43,350 nt of DNA, from the NCBI GenBank assembly GCA_964532735.1, contig CAZHKK010000007.1, forward strand, positions 1-43,350. Reading direction: 5' to 3'. Position 1 is the first letter of the stretch. Each line of letters starts with the position of its first letter. This DNA is from JAJXYN01 sp964532735 (GTDB taxonomy: Bacteria > Patescibacteriota > Patescibacteriia > JAGPKW01). The translations under genes and the position numbers were made by a program. This document shows positions 1 to 10,718 of the stretch, one piece after another. The notes beneath the pieces were generated by a model. It ran no database searches and was not told the origin of the DNA. It was given only the letters and a program-made list of their open reading frames with translations.

Positions 1-5
1 TTTTT

Positions 6-3000
6 TTATTTCTTTTCATTTATAAATCCAGGAATCCATGTAAGACAATTATATTTTCCAGAACCTGTATAGTAAAGTTCCTTTGAATAATCATATTCTG
101 CACAATATCCTTTATATTTTAATGAACCGTCAGTATAATTTGCTATCCTAGACTCAATAGAAATATAAGATCTACAATCATTACTTGATGTCAAAAAATT
201 AGATTCCGTTGAACTATAACAAACATTTTGTGGAATAGAATATTTAGAATTCTTTCCAAAATACTGTTCTCTCGGACTCAAATAATCTTTATAATAAACC
301 TTTTCATAATAACACTCCTGATTATTATCAATCCTATAATAAGCCTTCCCATCCTCCCCATTATCATAAGGAATTGTTATACTTCCATTTGTTGACTTAA
401 AGTAATCCTTTGGCGTCAAAGACTTAAACTGATCATATGTCAAATACTCTTCCTGCATACTAAAATATTCCTCATTCTTATATTTAGCACACTTAATATT
501 CCCGGCAGGATCAGGATTAAGCTTCAATCCATCACTACCCTGTGAACACATTTCATATTGAAATCTATCAATAAAATTAAATGGCGAATCTCTTTCCGGA
601 TAAGACTTACAAATAACATTATTAGCACTACCTGCATTACTAGACAAAATAGCATTAGACCCAATAGCTCTATTCTTCCACCAATAATCAGGATTACTAC
701 TATCTCCAATATTTCTATTAATACTAGCCTTTGTCGGAATAGCAAAACCAGAAAAATCTTCATCAAACCAATCACCCTTCATTTGAGAAATATAATACCC
801 AACATCAAGACTATCTCTCCAACCACTACCCTGATAAGTTGTATCCAAACACCTATTATCATCCGACAACTTCTTACAAGTAGGAAACATTTGACCAGTA
901 TTTTCCGAAGTAACATCATAATCTTGTTTTGTCACACTACCCTTAACATCAAAAGTTAACCACTCCGCACACTCTCTATCACGCTTAACCTTAATAATAA
1001 GATTAGAATCTTTTTGACTATCACCACCAGAATTATCACCAGTAACAGCAGCAACTGCAATACCATTTTTAACACCAGAATAAGTTAATTTTGAAGAAAA
1101 CTTTAACTGAGTATTACTAGTATCATTAAACAAAACACAACCAGATTCACGAGAAACCTTTCCATTACATCCAGAACTATTTATCTTATCATTTTTAACA
1201 TAAGAATAAACATTACTTCCCTTGCAAATACCACCAAAACCACAATCACCATCAAACACACAAGATTGATTTAATTTAGTCACAGCAGCACAAAGATGTT
1301 TATCAACATTACACTTATCATTAAAAGCACAATCGTTATCATTATTACAAGTCTTAGCCTTACAATATTTAGAACCATTAAGCTCATCAACAACACAAAC
1401 ACCACTAGCACCACAATCATTATCAGAAGAACAAATATAACCATTCAAGTTACCAGACACACATCTCTTTTCAGTTGGTTCTATAAAATTAGTACAACCA
1501 TACTCATTACAAATACCAACCGATTCATTATAATCTCTAAGATAATCAGTATATTCTATATCCTTATCCCCATCATCAGAACAACCCTGAGTAGAATTTT
1601 TCTTAAACCAACCAACAACAGTCCAAGGAGCCCCACAAACATTATTAATACCACCACAATCATTATTACTAGAACAATAATAACCAACTTTTGAACCACT
1701 CTGACAAACATTAAATTCAAAAGATTTATTTGAAAATTGATCTATAATACCAGGATTTTCATCATAACCATAAGGCTTACAATAAGGATTACCACTATCA
1801 GCACTACACTTAAGATTTGTCCTATCCAAAACACAATACCCACTACTACACATAGAATTTTGATAACAATTAATACCAGAATTATCACTACAAACACCCT
1901 TATAAACATAATAAGTTGTTTGTTTAGGTCTAGTAATTTGTCTGCTCATATTACAAGAACCAGCATTGTAATTAGAACAATCATTATTATTATTACAAGC
2001 AATAGTAGAATTATAAGAACAAGATCCATGGAAAGTTCTTCTCACAACAACAGGATCTTTTCTATATTCACAATCAGAAGAATTAACAATCTTATAAGAA
2101 TTAGGATCTAATTTTGGATCTTTATTATTAATATTAGACTTACTATATTTATCAATAGTATCTTCCAAATAACAACCAACATCAGAAATAGATTTAGTTT
2201 TATTATCATACTTAAACCAACCATTTTGAAGTTGAGCGTTCCCACTAACAGAATCTCTAACACCTACATCAACATTATTCCTATACACACAAACATTTTT
2301 TGGAAATTTAAAATTAACAATAGAATTTTTACTATCCTTAAAAGAATAACAACCCTCCTCTTGAATCTTACACATACTTCCATCATAAACTCCAGTAGTA
2401 GAAAAATTACCAGAAGAAACAAATTTATCAGGATCCAAAACAAGAAAAACAGTAGAATAACTAAAATTTGAATCATCATATCTATCTTCATTTCTTCCAA
2501 GAGCAACACAACCTTTATATTTAGAATCACAAGAATACTTATTATCTATAATATAATAACCCAATTCATCAGCTTCAACATAATAATTGTCATTATAATC
2601 ATTATAAGAATCAAAAGCCATTTTTGAATCAAAGAATTTATTATAAATTCTAAAATCATCTATAGCCCCAACAAAACCACTTCCTATTTTTAAAATAGAA
2701 TTATCAGAATAAGAAACTCTAAACACAATATCATCAGAAGAATTAACAAATTCACCATTAACATATATTTTTATCCTGTCACCATCATAACTACAAAGAA
2801 CATTTTGCCATTTATTCAAAGCTATTTTATAATTTCCAGAATTTAATTCTCTTCCAATATTAGATTCTGAACCATTTTCTGATTTAGAAATTCCTTTTAT
2901 ATTACAAACAATTTGTCCAGAATTATTTATAGATAAAGAATAACTTCCATCAAGAGAAACAATATTACCACCAAAAGAATTTGGTCTAATCCAAGAATAA

Positions 3001-6000
3001 ATACTTAAATTTGATTCTGCTTTTCTTAAATTATCATTAATAGGTTCTAATATATTATTAGTCCCATCAAACAACGCAGCACCAAAAGAAACTCCATCTT
3101 TTACATAAAAAACATTATTTTCATTTTTCATATTCAAAGAAGAATAATCATTTCTTGAAATATAATTTTTATCATCAAAAGTATAATAAGAAACAACACC
3201 AGAATAATCAACCTCACCATTAAATTGTTGTTTTTGATGACTTCTAGAATTTTTTGTATCATAAACAGCTTCACAACCCATCTTATCAGCACTACATAAA
3301 TTTAAATCATTAAACACATAAAAATCATCATTACCATAAGAGTCAACATATTCGTCACAACCAATCATTTTTCCTAATTCTAATCTATACCCATTTGTAG
3401 TATAAGAACAAGAACCAGTTTTGACATACATATTACTATTACTAGCAGGATCATTATAACAATCATCATCATTATTACAAACAGAATTTTTATTATCCCC
3501 CCATCTACAAACCTTATTAGGATAATCACAAAGATCACCCTTATTTGTTCCATCAGAAGAACAATTAGAAGAAGAAATACAATTAGCACCAATATTATCA
3601 CCAGTTAAACAAACCTTGTTTGGTTCCATAGAACAAAAACCAAGCTCTTGATATTTTTTATTACAATTTCCAGTTGAATTATCTATAGTATTATCACAAC
3701 TAATAGGTGTTTTCCAAGTATCTTTTATAACATAAACCGATGCAGATTTTTCTACAGATATATAATCCACAAACAAATTAACGTTTTTATTACCACTAGA
3801 AACCAAACCTTCATTAACCAAACTAACATATCCACTATTTTCTCCTATCAAATCAGAAGAAGAAAAAATATCAAAACTAATAAGTCTCCAATCATTACTT
3901 ATTTGTTTTGTGTTAGAAAAAGTATTCCCAACATTAAGTTTTATATTAGACAAAGAACCATCTGCAGAATCATTTTTTGCATACAATCTAAATTTATATA
4001 AAGCTTTTTCTTCTGGATTTATAATCTCAGGAACTACAATTTTTTTAATAGTTTCATTATAAGCAACCTTTACAGAATGTTCATTTATAAATATTGATTC
4101 TGTAGAAATATTAACATCATTACCACTATTTAATTTCCAACCAGCATTATCATTTTCAAAACTATCACTAAACAAAGTTTCAGAAGCAATAGAAGTTCCA
4201 CTATATTCTCTACAATTCAAAACAGATTCAGAACAAACAGATGATTCTGGAATATAAATACCAATATTACAAGTATTTGTAGTAGGTTGATATCTTATAG
4301 ATGGAGATAAATAAGAAATTTTATTACATTCAGATTGAGAAATATTACCTTGATAAGGAACAATAGAATCATATGAACAATTTTCATCAGAAACAAAAAT
4401 TACATCACTCATGTTTGCATAATAAAGAATATAATCACCATCAGAACCACCAGAAGCAGATTGTTTATTACTAGGACCATGAAACTCTCTACAATCAGGA
4501 TTATGATCAGCTTTTTTATAATTAGTTTCATCACAAACATCAAAAGAATCAGAAGACTCTAAAGCAGGAGCATAAACATCATCATAATAACCACAAACAG
4601 CACTACCAACACAATCAGAATCATTAAAACATTTATTTTTATTATTACTACAAACTTTTGTTCTTAATAATCTATAAATATTTAACTTATAACCAGAAGT
4701 TTCTGAACCAGTATAAGTAAAATAATCAACATATTGAGCTGTAGCTTTTTTACAAGTTCCAGAACCACAATCAGAATCATTAAAACAAATTTTTCCAACA
4801 TTATCAGATTCACAAACACCAATATCATCATTTTGTTTAACACAAGATCTAATAGATGAAAAATACTCTGTGTTTTTTGAAAATAAATTAACATATTTTG
4901 AACAACCAGCATCAGCAGAAGAACATTCTTTTGCTGTTGTGGCTATAAGAGATTGAAAACTAGAACCATTTATAGGATTATAAGAAGGACCAGCCTCTTT
5001 ATATAATTGATAACCTTTACATTCTGAAACACAATAATTATCCTCATTTGGTTTACCAGGCAACCAATAATCTTCATCATCTTTTTTTTGATATTTTCTA
5101 CATCCAACATCTTTTTGATCACAAGATTTAATAAAATTATTACAAAATATTTGATCTTTATCAGAAGATGAAGAATAACAATTAGAATACTCTGGAGCTT
5201 TTTTTAAATAATTAACCTTTGAATCCTCATATAAAGAATATTCAGTAGCAACACTACCCTCTTGTAATTGAATAGCATCAAAAACAACAGTAGCAAGTTT
5301 TTGATTATCATTACTTCTTATTTTTGATAAAACAGGAATAATATCTAAATAATAAGTATCTAAACCTGTTTTAAAAGATACGGTTTTTCTTGTCCAAGTA
5401 GAAGATAAAAAAGTATTAGCATATCTTAAAGCTTCAACATCTATAATATTATCTTCATTAGAAGAAACACAAAAACAATTAACTCCAACATTATCAACAT
5501 CACACAAAGAACCTAAGCGTTCAAAAGAAGAACCAGTAGAACAAATATTTTTTTGAATAAGATCTTTATTCTTATCATATTCTTTTACGTTAACAAAAGC
5601 ACCTTTTGAATGTTTTGCAAGATCATTAGTATCAAAACTAAAATTATAACCAAGAACATAATAACTCAAAGTATATGTCTTGTTAGGTTGAACATCAATA
5701 AAATAATCCTTATTTAAACTATAACCAGCATAAGATTCAGCATTAGCTTCCATATATCTTTGTATAATAAGAGAATTAGAACCATTATAAACAGGAACAT
5801 TATTATTTGTTGTTTCCAATTTAACAACATTATATACATTACTAACATTACAAATACCATTACTAGCAGAACAATCATTATCATTATTACAAGGAGTTAT
5901 ATTATTACTACAAAATTTATTTCCAATATAAGGATTCCAAAAAGAAGCTTGTTTAGAAGAAAAATCTAAAGAAAGCTTATATTCTTCAAAACTAGAATTT

Positions 6001-7934
6001 TTAATTAAATTAGCAGAATCTCTTCTAATAAAAGCCGTGCAACCTTCAGAAGAAGAATCACAAACAGATATTTTACTATTTAAGAAAATTTTATCAGAAG
6101 AAGAATAACTCCAATCAGAAGGACTAGAACCAGTTTTAACTAAACTATATTTTCTACAACCATTATTACTAGTATCACAAATAGAAGTATCAGTAGTAGT
6201 AGAAATAAAACCTAAAGAAGTATTTTTTCCCCCCATAGTATAACTAAATTGAGAACAACCAACATTTTGATTAGAACAAGCATCTGCAGACAAATCAAAT
6301 CTCCAAATATTCTTTTCTCTTAAACAATAACCATAAGCCTTACAATCCTCATTATCTTTTTCAACCAAACAAGTTGAAACATCTGGACAAGTTTCATATC
6401 TAATATTTGATTGTGATTGTTTATCAGTAACATAAAGAAGTGGCCCATTTTTTGTTCCAGATTCACACATATATTTTGGATCTTTCAATATCCAGTTTGG
6501 ATTAACTAAATGACAAAATTTATTATTTTTAGGACCATAACTAGGAGATAAAGGATCACAAACAGAATAACCAGCTAATATATCTTTTAAGGTAACGTCT
6601 CCCATTGATGATCTAAGTTTATGATTTTCACTTTGACTACATTTATAAATACCATTACCCAAATCTATACAACCATTACCACTAGAATCTCTATAAGCAG
6701 AACCATCACTTACAACATCATAAATATAACTATCTGAACAAGGAATTTGTCCAGTTATACAAAGAGCAGCTAATTCAAGACCGACAGGAAAAACTCTTGC
6801 TTTTCTTAATTTTTGTATATTAGTTAAAGTTAAACCTGTTTTATAATTATCAAGTTCTTTTGGTGGAGTAACACTATAATCCATTCTTGCAACCTTTAAA
6901 TTTCCATTTAACTTTCCTGAATCAATAGCATCTTGAATAGAAACCTTTGACTTTATTATATCTAGAAGACTTTGATCCAAAACTTCACATTCTGAATCAA
7001 ATTTAATAGAACAAGGAGAAGCATATTTTTCAAGTAAATTATAACTTAAAACATTTGCTGGTTTTTGTTCTAAATTAGGATAAGAACTAACAATTTCAGT
7101 TTGAACATTTTGATTATTTGACGATGGTTTTGTAATAGGATCATTAGCTAATTCTAAAAAAGGATTAGTTTCTGGAATGGCAACAATATTAACAACTTTA
7201 GCATTAGCATTACAAGAAACACTTGCCCCACCATCCTTTCCAGAACAAACCCAAGAAAAAACATTATTATTTAAAACAACTTGTCCAGCATTACCAGAAA
7301 CACAAAGCTGAGTAGGAGCAGAAGACAAAGGAACAGAATAAGTATAACAAACACCATTTATCTGTGGATTTGATGCTTTTTCATATTTAGCAACACAAGA
7401 AACATTTGTTCCATTATTCTCACCATTACAAACCCAAGACCATGTTTTTGTTACAATATTAAGTTTCGGGTCAGAACTTAAAACACCAGAAAAACAATAT
7501 TGATTTTTATTTTTTAATTCTTTTAAATAAACAGGATCATTTGGAATTCCAGTTAAACCAACAGCAGGACCACATTTTCCATTTATTGGAGCAACTCCAG
7601 AAATAGCATAATCTAAACCATTAAGACAAACATCTGCTGGCCAACACTTATTAGAAACTACTCCTGTATACATAGGACAAGAAGTTGGATTACTTGAAGT
7701 AGATATACAAGAAAAATAATTAAAAAGAGATTCATTTGAATATATATCCGCCATACAACAAGTTCCTGCTCCATGAGTAGAGACGCATTGTGAATCTTTA
7801 TTACAAGAAGAAGGGACGGTATATGGATTAATCCTAGCATTGATATTTGTTGTTATAAAAAAGAAGTAACAAAATATAAACCCAAAAAATATTTTTTTTA
7901 GTATTTTTATATTTTTATATTTTAATATCTTCAT
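6..7934 (-). CDS. giant secreted Cys-rich multidomain surface protein (2642 aa)
   Basis: The protein opens with a lysine-rich start and a hydrophobic stretch ending near residue 33 (NINA), read as a signal peptide. About residues 116-245 hold two copies of a motif of the form NGxC...W.WVCxGxxxGxxVSC. About 640-900 looks like a carbohydrate-binding jelly roll (starts NLIKNSSFEE, ends VVFDAIQLQEGSVATEY). A second jelly-roll-like block lies at about 1248-1400, and a LamG/concanavalin-like domain at about 1578-1765 (starts VVSYYTFDD, ends GAIDDFRIYNK). Between and after these run many short Cys modules of two kinds: C-x(n)-C-x3-DxDC-x(n)-C, and C-x(5,6)-GC-x2-[YF]. No catalytic motif was seen. 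The gene lies 18 bp after the 886-aa gene and probably shares its transcript. Role inferred: a disulfide-rich cell-surface adhesin or glycan-binding protein. The family name is unknown to me. Confidence 0.85.
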   Translation of the reverse strand: MKILKYKNIKILKKIFFGFIFCYFFFITTNINARINPYTVPSSCNKDSQCVSTHGAGTCCMADIYSNESLFNYFSCISTSSNPTSCPMYTGVVSNKCWPADVCLNGLDYAISGVAPINGKCGPAVGLTGIPNDPVYLKELKNKNQYCFSGVLSSDPKLNIVTKTWSWVCNGENNGTNVSCVAKYEKASNPQINGVCYTYSVPLSSAPTQLCVSGNAGQVVLNNNVFSWVCSGKDGGASVSCNANAKVVNIVAIPETNPFLELANDPITKPSSNNQNVQTEIVSSYPNLEQKPANVLSYNLLEKYASPCSIKFDSECEVLDQSLLDIIKSKVSIQDAIDSGKLNGNLKVARMDYSVTPPKELDNYKTGLTLTNIQKLRKARVFPVGLELAALCITGQIPCSDSYIYDVVSDGSAYRDSSGNGCIDLGNGIYKCSQSENHKLRSSMGDVTLKDILAGYSVCDPLSPSYGPKNNKFCHLVNPNWILKDPKYMCESGTKNGPLLYVTDKQSQSNIRYETCPDVSTCLVEKDNEDCKAYGYCLREKNIWRFDLSADACSNQNVGCSQFSYTMGGKNTSLGFISTTTDTSICDTSNNGCRKYSLVKTGSSPSDWSYSSSDKIFLNSKISVCDSSSEGCTAFIRRDSANLIKNSSFEEYKLSLDFSSKQASFWNPYIGNKFCSNNITPCNNDNDCSASNGICNVSNVYNVVKLETTNNNVPVYNGSNSLIIQRYMEANAESYAGYSLNKDYFIDVQPNKTYTLSYYVLGYNFSFDTNDLAKHSKGAFVNVKEYDKNKDLIQKNICSTGSSFERLGSLCDVDNVGVNCFCVSSNEDNIIDVEALRYANTFLSSTWTRKTVSFKTGLDTYYLDIIPVLSKIRSNDNQKLATVVFDAIQLQEGSVATEYSLYEDSKVNYLKKAPEYSNCYSSSSDKDQIFCNNFIKSCDQKDVGCRKYQKKDDEDYWLPGKPNEDNYCVSECKGYQLYKEAGPSYNPINGSSFQSLIATTAKECSSADAGCSKYVNLFSKNTEYFSSIRSCVKQNDDIGVCESDNVGKICFNDSDCGSGTCKKATAQYVDYFTYTGSETSGYKLNIYRLLRTKVCSNNKNKCFNDSDCVGSAVCGYYDDVYAPALESSDSFDVCDETNYKKADHNPDCREFHGPSNKQSASGGSDGDYILYYANMSDVIFVSDENCSYDSIVPYQGNISQSECNKISYLSPSIRYQPTTNTCNIGIYIPESSVCSESVLNCREYSGTSIASETLFSDSFENDNAGWKLNSGNDVNISTESIFINEHSVKVAYNETIKKIVVPEIINPEEKALYKFRLYAKNDSADGSLSNIKLNVGNTFSNTKQISNDWRLISFDIFSSSDLIGENSGYVSLVNEGLVSSGNKNVNLFVDYISVEKSASVYVIKDTWKTPISCDNTIDNSTGNCNKKYQELGFCSMEPNKVCLTGDNIGANCISSSNCSSDGTNKGDLCDYPNKVCRWGDNKNSVCNNDDDCYNDPASNSNMYVKTGSCSYTTNGYRLELGKMIGCDEYVDSYGNDDFYVFNDLNLCSADKMGCEAVYDTKNSRSHQKQQFNGEVDYSGVVSYYTFDDKNYISRNDYSSLNMKNENNVFYVKDGVSFGAALFDGTNNILEPINDNLRKAESNLSIYSWIRPNSFGGNIVSLDGSYSLSINNSGQIVCNIKGISKSENGSESNIGRELNSGNYKIALNKWQNVLCSYDGDRIKIYVNGEFVNSSDDIVFRVSYSDNSILKIGSGFVGAIDDFRIYNKFFDSKMAFDSYNDYNDNYYVEADELGYYIIDNKYSCDSKYKGCVALGRNEDRYDDSNFSYSTVFLVLDPDKFVSSGNFSTTGVYDGSMCKIQEEGCYSFKDSKNSIVNFKFPKNVCVYRNNVDVGVRDSVSGNAQLQNGWFKYDNKTKSISDVGCYLEDTIDKYSKSNINNKDPKLDPNSYKIVNSSDCEYRKDPVVVRRTFHGSCSYNSTIACNNNNDCSNYNAGSCNMSRQITRPKQTTYYVYKGVCSDNSGINCYQNSMCSSGYCVLDRTNLKCSADSGNPYCKPYGYDENPGIIDQFSNKSFEFNVCQSGSKVGYYCSSNNDCGGINNVCGAPWTVVGWFKKNSTQGCSDDGDKDIEYTDYLRDYNESVGICNEYGCTNFIEPTEKRCVSGNLNGYICSSDNDCGASGVCVVDELNGSKYCKAKTCNNDNDCAFNDKCNVDKHLCAAVTKLNQSCVFDGDCGFGGICKGSNVYSYVKNDKINSSGCNGKVSRESGCVLFNDTSNTQLKFSSKLTYSGVKNGIAVAAVTGDNSGGDSQKDSNLIIKVKRDRECAEWLTFDVKGSVTKQDYDVTSENTGQMFPTCKKLSDDNRCLDTTYQGSGWRDSLDVGYYISQMKGDWFDEDFSGFAIPTKASINRNIGDSSNPDYWWKNRAIGSNAILSSNAGSANNVICKSYPERDSPFNFIDRFQYEMCSQGSDGLKLNPDPAGNIKCAKYKNEEYFSMQEEYLTYDQFKSLTPKDYFKSTNGSITIPYDNGEDGKAYYRIDNNQECYYEKVYYKDYLSPREQYFGKNSKYSIPQNVCYSSTESNFLTSSNDCRSYISIESRIANYTDGSLKYKGYCAEYDYSKELYYTGSGKYNCLTWIPGFINEKK

Positions 7935-7952
7935 AATTTAAAATTATTTTTA

Positions 7953-10613
7953 TTATCTACTAGGTTTTGGCTGACATGTTCCATAAGTAGAACTACCTTT
8001 TGAATCAGATAAACCAACTCTTGCTTCACAATAACATGTCTCACAAATACCATTATTATACTTTCCATCAACAATACAAATAGATCCGATATCAACAGGA
8101 CCAGGAATAGAACATAAATTATCATCACTAGAACTATTATCATCACTAGAACTATTATCACTTCCAGAATCAACACTATCCGTAACACTATCAGAAGAAT
8201 CAACAGAAGTATCAATACTATCTAAATCAGAAAGATCCTCATCAACTTCATCTGCTGAAAATGCTCTAGAAAACATACCTTCCATAAGTTTTTTTGATCC
8301 TTCAGAAAGAAGAGTCGTAAGAAATATTTTTATAGGATCCATAAATAAATCACCAGTAGGTTGAAGCATCTGAGAACTAGACGATAAAGATTGTTCAAGA
8401 TTAAATTCAACCATTCCAGGAGTAGACTTTACTTCATGACTAACAGGTTCTACAACAGCTTTAGTATCACTTTTAGCAACTTCTGCTTTTAATATTTCTT
8501 GTTTATTTTCAACTTCAATTATTTGTTCTTGCTTTTGTTCTTCAATAAAAGCTTTTGTTTGTTGAGATTGTTTCCAAGACAGCAAAGATGCTTGAGATTT
8601 TGCGTTACTAATACAAACATCAACTAATTCTTTTTTAATTTCATTTATTTTTGAACTATTAGAATCTAATGATAAAAATGGAGCGGTAGATTTTGAACTA
8701 TTACCCTTTCTTAAACCGACAGAATAAAAAAATCCATCATTTTGTCTATAAATTAATTTTGTTGGATTTTTTAAATCATCAACAAACATAGTTTTAGAAA
8801 AATCTGCAGGTGCCACCTTTATCATCAAATCACGAAAATCACTTCTAAAAAGAGTGATAGTTTCTGTATCAACATCCAAAGCAAAAGAATCATTTGAACT
8901 AACCTTTCCATCTCTTCCCTCTTCATTAATACAATCAGAAACGTTTATCTTAGAAGAAGCACCAGAACCAGAAACTCTACTACAATTTACAAGAGCTTGT
9001 TCAAAAGGTTCAAAAAAATTTATTTTAGATTTCAAATATGCTAAAAATCTTGTTCCATCAGAATTAAGTTCTACACCATTATCATCATAACCTTTTTTTG
9101 AAAGCAAAGCAGATCTTAAAACTGTTTTATACAATTCTGGGTCTTTATTTCCTAAAACAGTATCTTTCCCCCAAAAATTTTTCTTAAAATATAAATCATA
9201 AGCACCATAAAACTGTGCTGCATTTTTATCATATCCACTAGTTAACAAAGAATCCACAATATCAGTACATCCAATCTTAACTTTTTGTTCTTGTATTTTT
9301 TGTTTTGGAGCTTGGCCAACTTCAATCAAACTCTTAAAAGCAGCCTCCATTTGTGTTAAATAACAAGTTTTATATTGAGTTAAAAACTTTTTTTGTTTTG
9401 TTTTATCTGCCTGATAAACATTATTTGTTTTATCTGGAAAATCATAAGTTATACAAGTTCCTTGGTTTACATTGTAAATATCACAAGTATTCCCTTCTCC
9501 ACAATTACTATCAGTCAAACAAAGTTTTTGCTGATTATTACTACAAACACGAGCTATAGTATTTTTAAAAGAAGGAATACAAATACCACTAGAACAATCT
9601 GATCCTCTTTTACATTCTTTATTTGTTTCTAACATACAAACACCACTTGTTGAAACTAAAGTAAAATCAAAATTTATTTCCGCTTTTGTTACACAACTAG
9701 AAGGTTTATTAGCATTTTTATCCTCTGATATTTTACAATAATAAGAACCAGGTTTTCCATCAGTAGTTGCACTATAACTAATACATTTAGGATTTATATC
9801 TTTTTGAAGATAATAAGTAGCTTTTTTCGTAAAATATGAAGCCATAGCTTCTCTCTCATTTAAACTAGAAACATTATATAAATAATAATCTTTTATTCCA
9901 TCATAAGTAAAATTAGCAAGAGCACCTCCAATAGAATATCCAAAATCAACACCATTACTAATAGCGTTACTTATAATATCATTACCTCCTGCATTTATAC
10001 CCGCAACATTTTTTGGTAAAAATTCATCAAAACAATCAGCAGCAAAAGTTCCTCTTATAGCACTAGATATATTTTCAAAACTTTTATTAACACTGTCTAC
10101 AAACTTAGAAATAGTACAATTAGGTTTTTTTAAATCCTCATCTTTTGTTTCTGCTATTTGAGGTAATATATTTAAGGTAATTTTAAATCTCCAATCTAAT
10201 TCTGCATCAATAGGTTTACAAAGATCATATTTTAAAGTATCTGAAAGTTTATCAAGATAATCTCCAGTAACTTGATCCAATGTTTGTTTTAACATATCTT
10301 CTAAAGGAAATTGAAAAAATAATGGTTGAGAACCAAAACTACCCGTTGCCATGCCATCAACAGTTGCCATAGCTAAATCTTGAGCAAAAAGATTAAGAGA
10401 AGTTGCAATACCAGCTTTAAGAACACCTTCACCAACTTCTAAAATAGCATTTAATATATCTTTGGTTATATTCCATATATTTTGAGGAATATCAGCAGTA
10501 GGCATAGCATTAACTGTATTTATAGAAAAATTAGAAGTAATTATTGAAACTAAAAAAAATATAGAAATAATTTTTCTTCTCAATAAACCCTTTTTATTAT
10601 TTTTTTCAGACAT
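7953..10613 (-). CDS. secreted protein with Cys modules and Ser/Asp-rich tail (886 aa)
   Basis: A basic N-terminus and a hydrophobic segment at about residues 14-36 ending in VNA are read as a signal peptide. About residues 40-270 are amphipathic and partly hydrophobic, with scattered Cys, and match no family I know. About 310-400 carries the same C-x3-(D/S)-x-(D/N)-C type modules as the 2642-aa neighbour. About 700-760 is Gln/Lys/Glu-rich and probably helical. About 790-835 is an acidic Ser/Asp-rich stretch that includes two exact 18-bp DNA repeats (8122-8157, encoding SSSDDN-like units). The last 50 residues are Cys-rich. A strong extended -10 promoter sits 33 bp upstream, so this gene and the giant gene probably form one operon. 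Shared modules suggest that the two products act together at the cell surface. Function is unknown. Confidence 0.85.
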   Translation of the reverse strand: MSEKNNKKGLLRRKIISIFFLVSIITSNFSINTVNAMPTADIPQNIWNITKDILNAILEVGEGVLKAGIATSLNLFAQDLAMATVDGMATGSFGSQPLFFQFPLEDMLKQTLDQVTGDYLDKLSDTLKYDLCKPIDAELDWRFKITLNILPQIAETKDEDLKKPNCTISKFVDSVNKSFENISSAIRGTFAADCFDEFLPKNVAGINAGGNDIISNAISNGVDFGYSIGGALANFTYDGIKDYYLYNVSSLNEREAMASYFTKKATYYLQKDINPKCISYSATTDGKPGSYYCKISEDKNANKPSSCVTKAEINFDFTLVSTSGVCMLETNKECKRGSDCSSGICIPSFKNTIARVCSNNQQKLCLTDSNCGEGNTCDIYNVNQGTCITYDFPDKTNNVYQADKTKQKKFLTQYKTCYLTQMEAAFKSLIEVGQAPKQKIQEQKVKIGCTDIVDSLLTSGYDKNAAQFYGAYDLYFKKNFWGKDTVLGNKDPELYKTVLRSALLSKKGYDDNGVELNSDGTRFLAYLKSKINFFEPFEQALVNCSRVSGSGASSKINVSDCINEEGRDGKVSSNDSFALDVDTETITLFRSDFRDLMIKVAPADFSKTMFVDDLKNPTKLIYRQNDGFFYSVGLRKGNSSKSTAPFLSLDSNSSKINEIKKELVDVCISNAKSQASLLSWKQSQQTKAFIEEQKQEQIIEVENKQEILKAEVAKSDTKAVVEPVSHEVKSTPGMVEFNLEQSLSSSSQMLQPTGDLFMDPIKIFLTTLLSEGSKKLMEGMFSRAFSADEVDEDLSDLDSIDTSVDSSDSVTDSVDSGSDNSSSDDNSSSDDNLCSIPGPVDIGSICIVDGKYNNGICETCYCEARVGLSDSKGSSTYGTCQPKPSR

Positions 10614-10645
10614 TTTTAAATATATAAAGATTAATATTTTATAAA

Positions 10646-10654
10646 ATTATACCA
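10646..10654 (-). promoter_or_regulatory. extended -10 promoter of the 886-aa / 2642-aa operon
   Basis: Read on the minus strand this is TGGTATAAT, a perfect TATAAT preceded by TGn. It lies 33 bp upstream of the start codon at 10613, and no convincing -35 was seen. It follows the terminator of the preceding gene, so the two surface genes appear to have their own transcript. Confidence 0.65.
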
Positions 10655-10687
10655 CGAAATTAACAATACTTTATTGTGGAAAAACAA

Positions 10688-10716
10688 AAAACAAACATAT
10701 AAAATATGCTTGTTTT
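10688..10716 (-). terminator. intrinsic terminator after the 291-aa gene
   Basis: Arms AAAACAAACATAT and ATATGCTTGTTTT pair with one mismatch around an AAA loop. On the minus strand the hairpin is followed by TTTTTTGTTTTT. It lies directly behind the stop codon at 10719. Confidence 0.7.
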
Positions 10717-10718
10717 AA

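Noticed and set aside
558..2471. Several antisense open frames of 80-130 codons on the plus strand opposite the giant gene
   Set aside because: Their products are Ile/Thr/Asn-rich low-complexity strings mirroring the Cys/Asn/Ser codons of the real gene. The giant protein has clear domains across the same stretch.
8122..8157. CRISPR-like repeat pair
   Set aside because: Two contiguous 18-bp units inside a coding Ser/Asp tract with no spacers. It is an ordinary in-frame protein repeat.
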